From Chryseotalea sanaruensis (GTDB lineage: Bacteria > Bacteroidota > Bacteroidia > Cytophagales > Cyclobacteriaceae), in assembly GCF_003990915.1 (NCBI RefSeq), contig NZ_BHXQ01000004.1:62001-126000 (forward strand): a stretch of 64,000 nt of DNA. The letters are read 5' to 3'. The notes below the pieces were generated by a model, which ran no database searches, was not told the DNA's origin, and saw only the letters and a list, made by a program, of their open reading frames with translations. Made by a program: the position numbers and the translations under genes. Of this stretch, positions 44,363-52,928 are shown one piece after another. The stretch's first letter is position 1. Every line of letters starts with the position of its first letter.

Positions 44363-45397
44363 ATGATACCAAAGCAACTCGGTTACCACTTTCCGGCAGA
44401 ATTTGCCAAGCATGATGCAACATGGTTAAGCTGGCCCCACAAAGAAGCCTCGTGGCCAGGTAAGATTGAAACTATTTATCCGCGATATGCTGAATTCATT
44501 AAGCTAGTAGCGGAAGGTGAGAAGGTGAAGATTAATGTGTTAAACGAAGCGATGAAACAAAAAGCACTTCGTCACATTACCGAGGCTGGAGCTGATCTGA
44601 ATAATATTGAATTCTTCTTTCATCCCACTAATGATGCATGGTGCCGAGATCATGGCCCTGCTTTTTTAATTAACCCTGCAGAAAAGAAAAAAATGATTGT
44701 TGATTGGGGTTACAATGCCTGGGGTGGAAAATATCCGCCATTTGATCTGGATGATGTAATTCCAACACTGATTGCTGAGCATTACAACATACCCGTAGCA
44801 CATCCTGGAATAGTAATGGAGGGAGGCTCAGTAGAATTTAATGGTAAGGGTACGTTATTGACTACACGCGCTTGCTTATTGAATGAAAACAGAAATCCTC
44901 ATTTAAACCAGCAGCAGATTGAAGAATATTTGATTAACTATTATGGTGTTAATCATATTTTGTGGTTAGGCGATGGAATCATTGGTGATGATACTGACGG
45001 ACACATTGATGACCTGACTCGTTTCGTAAATGAAGATACAGTTGTAACTATTGTGGAGGAGAATAAACAGGATGCGAACTATGAGATTCTACAAGAGAAC
45101 TTGAGAGACTTAAAAGGACTCAGACTAGAAACAGGAAAGCAATTGAACATTGTTGAGTTACCCATGCCATCACCTATTATTTATGATGACATGCGTTTAC
45201 CAGCTTCATATGCCAATTTCTATATTGCAAATAAATATGTGGTGGTGCCAACCTTCCGTGATAAAAATGACGACCACGCACTGGATGTTTTACAAAACTG
45301 CTTCACAGATCGTAAAGTAGTTGGTGTTGATTCAGTAGATATTATTTGGGGTCTTGGTTCATTCCATTGCCTTAGCCAGCAAGAACCTTCTATTTAA
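44363..45397 (+). CDS. aguA: Agmatine deiminase
   Basis: Hydrolyses agmatine to N-carbamoylputrescine and ammonia, feeding aguB. The 344-residue protein has WLSWPHKEASWPGK at the N-terminus, the NDAWCRDHGPAFL motif, NAWGGKYPPFDLDD, MEGGSVEFNGKGTLLTT, DDTDGHIDDLTRF, and the catalytic cysteine C336 in GSFHCLSQQEP. ATG at 44363 was chosen; a longer frame from TTG at 44306 would translate the inverted repeat. The last 8 bp overlap the end of the convergent gene. Confidence 0.95.
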   Translation: MIPKQLGYHFPAEFAKHDATWLSWPHKEASWPGKIETIYPRYAEFIKLVAEGEKVKINVLNEAMKQKALRHITEAGADLNNIEFFFHPTNDAWCRDHGPAFLINPAEKKKMIVDWGYNAWGGKYPPFDLDDVIPTLIAEHYNIPVAHPGIVMEGGSVEFNGKGTLLTTRACLLNENRNPHLNQQQIEEYLINYYGVNHILWLGDGIIGDDTDGHIDDLTRFVNEDTVVTIVEENKQDANYEILQENLRDLKGLRLETGKQLNIVELPMPSPIIYDDMRLPASYANFYIANKYVVVPTFRDKNDDHALDVLQNCFTDRKVVGVDSVDIIWGLGSFHCLSQQEPSI

Positions 45398-45962
45398 ATG
45401 ACCTTAACCCAGTGGGTGTCAGTATGGCATCCATCGGTACATCATGAGGATCAACGTCATCGATTATCTCAGTTGTATCAAAAAGTGAAACACCTATTTT
45501 TTTACAGGTAGGTTTGCATGCTTTTAAAAAGATATCGTAGTAACCTTTTCCATACCCTATTCTATTACCTTCAACATCATAGCAAAGGAGAGGCATAAGC
45601 ACCAAGTCTATTTTTTCTGCTGGTGTGGGCACACCATGTCTGGGTTCTTCTATTCCCCACTTATTTTTTTCAAGTTGATGAAGTCCTTCGAAATAAATGT
45701 TTTCCATTACTCCGGCAGCATTAATCTTTGGAAGTGATAATCGGATGTGAGGGAATTCCCTGCGTATACGATCGATGATCATCCAGGTATCAGGTTCATG
45801 CTTTTCGCGAATGGGTAAAAAAGTATGAACTGTTTTTAAAAAAGACAAATCAATGTTGGTGAAGAAAGCATGATAGAGCGCCAGGTTCAGTTGGTGATAG
45901 TTGACTTCGCCTAGATTTTGACGTTTTTGCAGGTATAGTTTTCTGAGCTCAGCTTTTGTCAT
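45390..45962 (-). CDS. 5-formyltetrahydrofolate cyclo-ligase
   Basis: A 190-residue enzyme of folate recycling that makes 5,10-methenyl-THF from 5-formyl-THF with ATP. It has the N-terminal TKAELRKLYLQKRQ helix and the EPDTWMIID segment. The nucleotide motif RIGYGKGYYDIFL is the strongest family mark, followed by IGVSLFDTTEI and a C-terminal DVPMDAILTPTG. It is also known as YgfA/FAU1 (MTHFS). It is convergent with aguA. Confidence 0.95.
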   Translation of the reverse strand: MTKAELRKLYLQKRQNLGEVNYHQLNLALYHAFFTNIDLSFLKTVHTFLPIREKHEPDTWMIIDRIRREFPHIRLSLPKINAAGVMENIYFEGLHQLEKNKWGIEEPRHGVPTPAEKIDLVLMPLLCYDVEGNRIGYGKGYYDIFLKACKPTCKKIGVSLFDTTEIIDDVDPHDVPMDAILTPTGLRSFK

Positions 45963-46087
45963 AATGATATGGCAACAATTTACAAAGCTTTCCGGGGAAT
46001 GGAAACAAATTCAACTTCACGATAAATGAATGTTGATCGACTAAAATTTGAGGATTTTAAGCACCAAATTGATTTTCTATTAATAAT

Positions 46088-46115
46088 AAAGTCAGGGCAT
46101 AGTTGCCCTGACTTT
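46088..46115 (-). terminator. Terminator after the lipoprotein gene at 46135
   Basis: AAAGTCAGGGCA (46088-46099) pairs with TGCCCTGACTTT (46104-46115), loop TAGT. On the minus strand it is followed by ATTATTATTAAT. The GTCAGGG stem is shared with the terminator at 51245 and with the intragenic hairpin in rdgB. Confidence 0.85.
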
Positions 46116-46134
46116 AATGCTGACAAGTTTTAAT

Positions 46135-46902
46135 TTAAACTCCCGCCACCCAGCTTCCTTCATTAACTACATTTCCATCTTCATCGTATTCTTCCCATGT
46201 ACCATTGCCCAGGGCATCCCATGATATAAGTGAAGTTAAATCAGTACCGATAAAGTACTCAACCTTACCTGCATTTGTTGTTTCATTAACTGTTATAACA
46301 GTGCTTACAGTAGATTCATTTTCAGTATAGAAATCATAGCGAAACACGATTGATTGATTTGCTCGTGTCCATGAATATTCAATAACCGCAAATGAGGCAT
46401 CTTCTGCATCTATGTCGAAGATTTTCATAAACCCACTACTCTGGTCTTTCTTTTCTTCGGCATATAAATAACGAAGCCATTGTGTACTACCTACATTTTG
46501 AAAGAATACTTCAAAAGAGTAACGATCTCCTAAGTCACCAAGTTGGTAGGCAATTCCACCCACTTGTGGATCTGACCAAGTGTAGACTAAGTATTCCCCG
46601 GTAGCAGAGGTGCGGGCGTTTGCGGCAACAATTCTATTTGTAGTTTTGGTGGCGCCTTCCGGAAATGCAAAAAAGCTAAAATAGACCGTCATGAGGTTAG
46701 CGCTAGAGGCATAACCATAAGCTGTTTGAGCATACGGATCAGAAGAGTTAATCAATCCTGCTGGCAGTTCGATAACTTCGTCTCTTTCTGCAAAGCTTAG
46801 GCGAATGTCTTCCAACTCGCTCACTTCTGGTTCGTCATCTTCAGAGCAAGAGAATGTGAAAAACGATAAGCTTATAAGGAGAAATAGTTTAACTAATTTC
46901 AT
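46135..46902 (-). CDS. Putative lipoprotein, function unknown
   Basis: A 255-residue lipoprotein with a signal peptide and lipobox FTFSC (acylated Cys19), followed by the acidic SEDDEPEVSELED linker. That linker matches the S-D/E-rich lipoprotein export signal used for surface exposure in Bacteroidota. The rest is beta-rich without a family I recognise (motifs FYTENESTVSTVITVNETT, WEEYDEDGNVVNEGSW). It resembles gene neighbours of secreted lipoproteins of unknown role. It is 40 bp downstream of the small beta-barrel gene on the same strand, so they may share a transcript. Confidence 0.7.
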   Translation of the reverse strand: MKLVKLFLLISLSFFTFSCSEDDEPEVSELEDIRLSFAERDEVIELPAGLINSSDPYAQTAYGYASSANLMTVYFSFFAFPEGATKTTNRIVAANARTSATGEYLVYTWSDPQVGGIAYQLGDLGDRYSFEVFFQNVGSTQWLRYLYAEEKKDQSSGFMKIFDIDAEDASFAVIEYSWTRANQSIVFRYDFYTENESTVSTVITVNETTNAGKVEYFIGTDLTSLISWDALGNGTWEEYDEDGNVVNEGSWVAGV

Positions 46903-46942
46903 ATTAAGTAATTTTCTATATAAGGTTTAATTTTTTTTTTGG

Positions 46943-47437
46943 TTAGAAGTTGAATTTCAAACCACCTGCCAATACCAATTGATCGAAATCACCAATGGTA
47001 TATTTAAGTTCGGCAAAGGGCGCAAAACTTTTACCGAGATTGAAATTAACACCCGCTCCTAAGTTTAATCCAATACTGCCTTCGCTTGCAGAGAAATCTC
47101 CAAAGAAAGTTTCGCCTTTTACTTTTACCTGTGTGTAGTTAAGGCCGCCAACACCATAGAAACTTGCAGATTCGGTAGAGGAGAAATAGTAATTTGCATT
47201 AGCATTGAGCTCCCAAATGGTTGATTTTATACCAAACTCTTCTTTAGGAAAGTAAAAAATGAAATTTGGAGCGATACTAAATTTGGAATCAGCAATGGGA
47301 AACTCGGCATTAACACCAATTCCTAGACTTTCCACTTCGGTGCCATAGGCCAGAAAGCCACCGATTTTTTTTTGATCCTGTGACCAGGCGAATGAACAAA
47401 CAAACAAAGCAATAACAACGAGAATCTTTCTTTTCAT
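46943..47437 (-). CDS. Small outer-membrane beta-barrel protein
   Basis: A 164-residue protein with signal peptide (MKRKILVVIALFVCSFAWSQ) and about eight alternating strands (LGIGVNAEFPI, FSIAPNFIFYFP, SASFYGVGGLNYTQVKV, IGLNLGAGVNFNLG). It ends on LKFNF, a classical C-terminal aromatic barrel signal. It belongs to the broad OmpA-like / porin-family barrels and no specific function can be given. It is probably co-transcribed with the following lipoprotein. Confidence 0.82.
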   Translation of the reverse strand: MKRKILVVIALFVCSFAWSQDQKKIGGFLAYGTEVESLGIGVNAEFPIADSKFSIAPNFIFYFPKEEFGIKSTIWELNANANYYFSSTESASFYGVGGLNYTQVKVKGETFFGDFSASEGSIGLNLGAGVNFNLGKSFAPFAELKYTIGDFDQLVLAGGLKFNF

Positions 47438-47685
47438 GACTGGTAATTTAATTGGGTTTTGTTTTATTATAATGATGCAAAATACAGTAAGGGGTGCGTT
47501 GCAGGAACCTCTATTGAGTATTGACAGACTTGTAACTTAGTGTAAGTAGTTTATGACTGAGAATCCAGAATTGAACTAACACCATTGGCGAAATACTCAC
47601 TTGGGTAAATCAAATACTAAGTTGTAGAGACAACTCTTGTATAAAGATTTTTTGGAATATGAATACAGTTGTAAATTACACCGAT

Positions 47686-49770
47686 ATGCGTGTGCCAAAA
47701 GTCTGTTTGTTAATAGTATTGCTAAGTATAACGACTCATTTGCGTGCTCAGCAATCAATGGAATCGTCCGAGATTTATCTGCTCTCAGAGTGGAATGGTC
47801 AAGTTCGTGTTTGTGAAATACAAGGCGCAAAACTTTTAAAGACAATTACTGTTAGCGCAAATGGAGATACTGTTAAGCAATTTATTCCCTTTACCTGTCA
47901 GACTCCCTCTTTAGCCGATACTATTTATACCATTGGTCTCACCGTTAGAAACGATTTAGAAACTGACGAAGTCATTTACTTTTATTCTGGATTCAATGAT
48001 TTTGTTCAGGTTTATATATACAATGAGGGTATTCTTGAACAAAAATTGAAAGTGGGTTACCGGGTTCCGGTAAATGAAGCCACTTTCGAAGCTCATTACT
48101 TCTATACAGCTTTCACCTTACCTTCTAAGGCAGATCGGGAGCTAGTGGTTACAATAAAAAATCGGGCGAAGAAAAAAGCAGAGTTCCAGCTTGCACTTCA
48201 TAGCGAGACTAGTTTTTACAAGACCATCCATATTTTTCGAGACACCCACACTACTTCCATTTTGCTGGCAACTTTTTTTCAGGGGGCTTTGGGTTTTATG
48301 GTGTTGTTCATGGCTTTCCTTTATTTTAAGAATAAGCAGGTCATTTATTTGTACTACTCATTTTATCTGGCATTTTGTGTGCTCTATGTAATGTTAAACA
48401 TGCCGCGACTTACCCTTATCGGGCAGTGGGTGGATTACTGGCCATGGTTGCGTATTTATGCAATTGAACCAGTTCAGTTTTTCTCTTTTGCAGCTTATAA
48501 TTTGTTCGCACTGGAATTGCTGCAAATTAAAAAGGCCGATGAAAAAATTTACAAGATTATCTGGGTAATGACTGTGAGTTACCTTGTATATATTCCTGCT
48601 ATTTTAATAGTGCAATTGGTAGAAGCGCCCGCAGCAATAGCATTGCCTCTTTTTATAGGAAGCAGAGCAATTATTTTTCCGGTCAACTTAATTGTGATAA
48701 TACAAGTGATCAGAAAAGTACATTCCCCAATTGTAAAGTATTTTATAAGCGGATTGAGTGCTTTTTTGCTCGGAGGTATTGTAGCAAGTTACTGTTATTA
48801 TGAACCAACTATTCTTCCACAGTTTTTTCCTGCACTAAAGCCTTCTAACATTTATCAAGCCGGTATTTTACTTGAAGTATTATGCTTTTCTTTTGCTTTG
48901 GGTTATAGAATAAAGTTAGCCGAGGATGAACGCAGCAAAAATCATCAGGCTTACGTACAACAAGTAGAGGCCAATAGACAAATGGCAGAAAATTATTCGC
49001 ATAAATTGGAAGAGGAGGTACTGCAACGTTCCGAAAAAATTATTTCTATAACACAAGAAGCTGAAAAGGAAAAAGCATCAGCGCAGCGTTCTGAACTGGA
49101 AAGAAAACTGATGGAAGCAGAAATGATGGCGTTGCGTTCGCAAATGAATCCACATTTCTTGTTTAATAGCCTTAACTCTATTAAGTACTTTATCATGAGT
49201 AACCAAAACGATAAAGCTTCCGGTTACTTATCTCGCTTTTCAAAGCTTATTCGACAAATATTAGATCATTCGCGACATAATCTTATTTCATTAGAAGCGG
49301 AATTAGCTGCACTTCAATTGTATTTGGAGATTGAGGCCAATCGTTTTGAAGGAAAATTTCAATTCTCGATAAATGTAAGTGATGAAGTAAATGCATCAGC
49401 CATTTTAATTCCGCCTATGCTGTTGCAACCCTTTGTTGAAAACGCTATTTGGCATGGGTTACTAAATTCTGAATCTAACGAAAAAAAATTAGGCATTTCT
49501 GTATTCGATGATGAAGGCACAGAAGATTATGTATTCATAATTGAAGATAACGGAATTGGCCGTAAGCATGCCAAGGCTATAAAAGCAACCCGTGTTAACA
49601 CGCATAAATCTGTTGGAATGGCTTTAACTGAAAGTAGAATTGAGTTGTTTAATAAAAATTTGAACAATGATATCCGTTTGGAAGTACAGGATTTATATGA
49701 ACAGGAAAAAGCAGTTGGAACACGGGTCATTATTCGCTTAAAAGTGAAGCAGGAAGTTAGAAGTATTTAG
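47686..49770 (+). CDS. LytS-type sensor histidine kinase with 7TM-DISM sensor
   Basis: An inner-membrane sensor kinase of 694 residues from the chosen ATG; an in-frame ATG at 47659 adds nine residues before the signal peptide (MRVPKVCLLIVLLSITTHLRA). A periplasmic DISM-type sandwich (about 30-175) precedes a seven-helix 7TMR-DISM membrane domain (about 185-400). A coiled coil (about 415-480) leads to the His_kinase domain with phospho-acceptor H490 (QMNPHFLFNSLNSIKYF) and a HATPase with IEDNGIGR. It is paired with the LytTR regulator 2 bp after its stop. The ligand is unknown; the DISM domain often senses carbohydrates. Confidence 0.93.
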   Translation: MRVPKVCLLIVLLSITTHLRAQQSMESSEIYLLSEWNGQVRVCEIQGAKLLKTITVSANGDTVKQFIPFTCQTPSLADTIYTIGLTVRNDLETDEVIYFYSGFNDFVQVYIYNEGILEQKLKVGYRVPVNEATFEAHYFYTAFTLPSKADRELVVTIKNRAKKKAEFQLALHSETSFYKTIHIFRDTHTTSILLATFFQGALGFMVLFMAFLYFKNKQVIYLYYSFYLAFCVLYVMLNMPRLTLIGQWVDYWPWLRIYAIEPVQFFSFAAYNLFALELLQIKKADEKIYKIIWVMTVSYLVYIPAILIVQLVEAPAAIALPLFIGSRAIIFPVNLIVIIQVIRKVHSPIVKYFISGLSAFLLGGIVASYCYYEPTILPQFFPALKPSNIYQAGILLEVLCFSFALGYRIKLAEDERSKNHQAYVQQVEANRQMAENYSHKLEEEVLQRSEKIISITQEAEKEKASAQRSELERKLMEAEMMALRSQMNPHFLFNSLNSIKYFIMSNQNDKASGYLSRFSKLIRQILDHSRHNLISLEAELAALQLYLEIEANRFEGKFQFSINVSDEVNASAILIPPMLLQPFVENAIWHGLLNSESNEKKLGISVFDDEGTEDYVFIIEDNGIGRKHAKAIKATRVNTHKSVGMALTESRIELFNKNLNNDIRLEVQDLYEQEKAVGTRVIIRLKVKQEVRSI

Positions 49771-49771
49771 A

Positions 49772-50545
49772 ATGAAAATGTATCAACCTATTAAAGTGGT
49801 GCTCGTTGATGATGAAAAGCACTGTACAGAATCATTAAGTATTCAATTAGAACAATTGGATATTCCCACTATTGTGTTGGGTAAATTTAACGATCCGCTA
49901 ACTGCGATGGCTTTCTTAAAGGAGAATTCATGCGACATGTTATTTCTTGATATTGAAATGCCAGCGATGAGTGGATTCGATTTATTGAACCGATTAAATC
50001 GTTTCTCTTTCGATGTTGTTTTTACTACAGCTTATGATCAATATGCTATCAAGGCATTTCAATTCAGCGCACTTAGCTATTTATTAAAACCAATTGATGA
50101 AATAGAGTTGACAGACTGCATTAACCGCTGGCTTGAAAAGAAACAAAAAACCTTGCAAACAGATCAGTTCAGCTTCATGTTAGATATGCTTAAGAATAGT
50201 GCAAAGCTGCAAACTAAGGTAGCCCTGCCCACAACTGATGGTTTGGAATTTATTGAGATTACAAAAATTATACGCTGTCAGGCTGAAAGTAATTACACAC
50301 ATATTTATTTGCAGGATAACATTTCGTTTCTCATTTGCAGAACACTTAAGGATGTAGACAGCATTTTGAGGCCCAATGGATTTTTACGGATTCATCAATC
50401 TCATTTAGTTAACCCTCAACATCTAAAACGTTATGTGAGAAGTGATGGTGGTTATGTGGTTATGAGTGATGACGCACAATTGAGTATATCAAAAGCTAAT
50501 AAGCAACAAGTTTTGGAAGTAGTTAATGCTATCGAGCGCTTGTAA
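49772..50545 (+). CDS. LytTR-family response regulator
   Basis: A 257-residue regulator. The receiver domain (about 7-125) has the acidic pair D13-D14, phospho-acceptor D60 (LFLDIEMPAMSG), the TAYDQYAIKAF segment and LLKPID. A LytTR DNA-binding domain (about 155-250) holds EITKIIRCQAESNYTHIYL and LRIHQSHLVNPQHLKRYVR. It is the partner of the upstream sensor kinase. Target genes are unknown; the next gene, 155 bp downstream, is a candidate. Confidence 0.93.
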   Translation: MKMYQPIKVVLVDDEKHCTESLSIQLEQLDIPTIVLGKFNDPLTAMAFLKENSCDMLFLDIEMPAMSGFDLLNRLNRFSFDVVFTTAYDQYAIKAFQFSALSYLLKPIDEIELTDCINRWLEKKQKTLQTDQFSFMLDMLKNSAKLQTKVALPTTDGLEFIEITKIIRCQAESNYTHIYLQDNISFLICRTLKDVDSILRPNGFLRIHQSHLVNPQHLKRYVRSDGGYVVMSDDAQLSISKANKQQVLEVVNAIERL

Positions 50546-50699
50546 TAGTTAGATACTAAGTGAGGTCGATTAGTTAAACGCCATACTGCAAGATGTACTA
50601 ACTCGCACCTCTTTATACTGCCATTACTATTATTTTTGGCATGAATCAGTTGATTAATACGAGATCAGCAAACCTGTAATTTGTTAAACGATTAAAAAT

Positions 50700-51173
50700 A
50701 TGAAGTATATTCTAATACTAATTTTTATATGTTCCATTACCACGAAAGCAAAAGCTCAGTGGCAAGGCCTTGAGGGGATAAAGTATTGTGAGGAGAATTT
50801 GCAAAACTCTGTAAAGGGCTGGGGAATAAAAATGAAAAATATCGAAGCTCGCTTTGAAGATGATTTCAGGAAAAACCCAGCTATGCGTACCAACCTTGAA
50901 CAGATCCATCTACAATTTAAAGCTAATGGAATACTGACAGTAGTCATGGGTGCACAAACTGCTCAAGGAACCTGGGGTATTGAATCAAAGGACAAAAATA
51001 CTACTGACACCAATCCGCTGCTGCTACTAAAAATTGGAGGTCAACCAATTCAAAAGTATACCATCATGGTGTTGGCTTATGGCAAGTTGTTGTTGCATGA
51101 CGAAAGTCCAGATCTACAAGATCAACGCATGCGATTAGTGGAATACGAAAATAGAGACAAGAAAAAGAAGTAG
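50700..51173 (+). CDS. Small secreted protein, function unknown
   Basis: A 157-residue exported protein with a signal peptide (MKYILILIFICSITTKAKAQ). The mature part contains KNIEARFEDDFRKNPAMRTN, QIHLQFKANGILTVVMG and a very basic tail (ENRDKKKK). Strand pattern LQFKANGILTVVMGAQTAQG followed by WGIESKD is reminiscent of lipocalin-like detection domains in Bacteroidota, but the match is weak. It lies just after the LytS/LytTR pair and before a shared terminator. Confidence 0.6.
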   Translation: MKYILILIFICSITTKAKAQWQGLEGIKYCEENLQNSVKGWGIKMKNIEARFEDDFRKNPAMRTNLEQIHLQFKANGILTVVMGAQTAQGTWGIESKDKNTTDTNPLLLLKIGGQPIQKYTIMVLAYGKLLLHDESPDLQDQRMRLVEYENRDKKKK

Positions 51174-51244
51174 TTCAGATACTTTGAAGATTAGCGGGCG
51201 ATGCAACGTTGGTGATCTGTTAAACCAATCAAATGGTATATAAT

Positions 51245-51276
51245 AAAAAAGTCAGGACACTCGCCCTGACTTTTTT
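51245..51276. terminator. Bidirectional terminator between the small secreted protein and ndk
   Basis: AAAAAAGTCAGG (51245-51256) and CCTGACTTTTTT (51265-51276) form a 12-bp stem flanked by A and T runs, so it works on both strands of this convergent pair. Confidence 0.9.
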
Positions 51277-51295
51277 ATTATAAAAATGCTTTTGC

Positions 51296-51715
51296 TTAAA
51301 ACTGTTCAAATTGAGAGAAAAAGAAAGCACCTTCAATAGCTGCATTCTCATCACTATCACTTCCGTGAATAGCATTCGCTTCAATCGACTTCGCAAATAA
51401 ATTTCTAATGGTACCAGGGGCAGCTTTAGCCGGGTCAGTTGCACCGATCAGTTTGCGGAAATCTTCAACAGCATTATCCTTTTCTAAAATCATAGGGACA
51501 ATAGCACCACTGCTCATATAAGCGCATAGATCGTTATAGAAAGGACGCTCCTTGTGTATTGCGTAGAATTTGCCTGCCAACTCTTTGCTTAGGGCAGTTT
51601 TCTTCATCGCAATGATACGGAAACCTGCTTCCTCAATCATTTTAGTAATTGCGCCTACATTGTTTGCCCCTGTAGCATCGGGCTTAATCATGGTAAATGT
51701 TCTGTTTGTTGCCAT
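51296..51715 (-). CDS. ndk: Nucleoside diphosphate kinase
   Basis: Balances nucleoside triphosphate pools by phosphate transfer through a histidine. The 139-residue protein is full length, with the N-terminal TFTMIKPDA, the central [14 protein letters not shown], and the active site NAIHGSDS with H117. Its 5' region carries an exact -7 promoter match (51780-51787) and overlapping hairpins (51751-51777). Confidence 0.97.
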   Translation of the reverse strand: MATNRTFTMIKPDATGANNVGAITKMIEEAGFRIIAMKKTALSKELAGKFYAIHKERPFYNDLCAYMSSGAIVPMILEKDNAVEDFRKLIGATDPAKAAPGTIRNLFAKSIEANAIHGSDSDENAAIEGAFFFSQFEQF

Positions 51716-51750
51716 TTTATCCTATTATTTTTTAGTTTCTATAAGAATGG

Positions 51751-51777
51751 ATTCGGGTATTTGGCCCCGAATTCGGG
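51751..51777 (-). promoter_or_regulatory. Overlapping alternative hairpins in the ndk leader
   Basis: ATTCGGG (51751-51757) can pair with CCCGAAT (51766-51772). The same CCCGAAT is also half of the palindrome CCCGAATTCGGG (51766-51777). The two folds exclude each other and lie within the predicted 5' leader of ndk. A regulatory role is inference. Confidence 0.35.
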
Positions 51778-51779
51778 CG

Positions 51780-51787
51780 CAAAAATA
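51780..51787 (-). promoter_or_regulatory. Bacteroidota-type -7 element of ndk
   Basis: On the minus strand the bases read TATTTTTG, an exact TAnnTTTG match, 65 bp before the ndk ATG. The -33 region is not recognisable. Confidence 0.45.
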
Positions 51788-51879
51788 GGCTTTTTTCGCT
51801 TAAATCACTATAAAACATCTAGAATTGGACAAATCAGGGTCGAATCATTAAAATCCATAAATACTGATTAAATCCTGAT

Positions 51880-51887
51880 TATTTTTG
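51880..51887 (+). promoter_or_regulatory. Bacteroidota-type -7 element of the nrnA gene
   Basis: TATTTTTG matches TAnnTTTG exactly, 16 bp before the chosen ATG at 51903. An in-frame TTG at 51885 lies inside the box and is not a plausible start. Confidence 0.45.
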
Positions 51888-51902
51888 CCTTCTTTTTTAT
51901 CT

Positions 51903-52919
51903 ATGGAACAGGCCCAAGCCTTAAAAGCATTTCTAGACCAACCCAGAAGAATTGTGGTTACTACACACCACAAACCGGATGCGGATGCCTTAGGCTCATC
52001 GTTAGGTTTAGCTGGTTATTTAAAAAAGAAAGGACATCAGGTTCAGGTGATAACACCAAGTGACTATCCAAATTTTTTAAGTTGGATGCCAGGCAATGAA
52101 GAGGTTATAGCCTACGAACCAGCCAAAGCAGCTTTGGTGGCTAATAAAATAAAAGAAGCTGAGATTATTTTCTGTCTTGATTTTTCAGCCTTATCTAGAA
52201 TTTATGATATGGCCGATATGGTGAGACAGGCCAGTGCGAAAAAGGTAATGATTGATCACCACCTTGAGCCGGAAGATTTTGCCGAGTTTGTGCAATGGAA
52301 TGTTAATGCTGCTTCAACAGCACAATTGGTTTACCAGCTAATTATAGAATTTGGAGAACGTGCTATTATAGACACTGACATTGCTTCGTGTTTGTATGCA
52401 GGACTTATGACTGATACAGGTGGCTTCAGACATAGCAATACCCATCATGAAGAATTTTTGATTGCGTCAGATTTAGTATCGCTTGGTGCGAACCCGTCAC
52501 GCATTTCTAAATTAGTTTACGAAACAAATACACTGGAACGTTTAAGACTTACAGGTTTTGTCCTCAGCGAAAAACTAGTGGTACTTCCTGAATACAAAAC
52601 TGCATACATAACACTTACTGATGAGGAGTTGAGACGCTTCAGCTCACAAACCGGTGATACCGAGGGCTTAGTTAATTATGGCTTGTCAATACAAGGGATA
52701 AAAATGGCTGCCTTCATTTATAAACGTAAAGAAGATGTTAAACTATCATTTCGTTCTTTAGGCAGTTTCTCGGTAAGTGACTTATCGCGCGCCCATTTTG
52801 AAGGAGGCGGGCATAAGAATGCAGCCGGGGGTCAGTCCAAACTTTCATTAGAAGAAACTATTCAAAAATTCTTAAAACTTCTTCCTACTTATAAAGAACA
52901 ATTAAACGCAATCGATTAA
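51903..52919 (+). CDS. nrnA: DHH-family oligoribonuclease / PAP phosphatase (NrnA-like)
   Basis: A 338-residue DHH/DHHA1 phosphoesterase that degrades nano-RNAs and adenosine 3',5'-bisphosphate in characterised relatives. Metal motifs are TTHHKPDADALGSSLG, FCLDFSAL, MIDHHLEP (the DHH motif) and MTDTGGFRHSNT. The DHHA1 glycine-rich end is HFEGGGHKNAAGG. The ATG at 51903 was chosen over TTG 51885. It opens a plus-strand run with two FKBP lipoproteins, rdgB and udk. Confidence 0.92.
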   Translation: MEQAQALKAFLDQPRRIVVTTHHKPDADALGSSLGLAGYLKKKGHQVQVITPSDYPNFLSWMPGNEEVIAYEPAKAALVANKIKEAEIIFCLDFSALSRIYDMADMVRQASAKKVMIDHHLEPEDFAEFVQWNVNAASTAQLVYQLIIEFGERAIIDTDIASCLYAGLMTDTGGFRHSNTHHEEFLIASDLVSLGANPSRISKLVYETNTLERLRLTGFVLSEKLVVLPEYKTAYITLTDEELRRFSSQTGDTEGLVNYGLSIQGIKMAAFIYKRKEDVKLSFRSLGSFSVSDLSRAHFEGGGHKNAAGGQSKLSLEETIQKFLKLLPTYKEQLNAID

Positions 52920-52928
52920 ATCTATACA

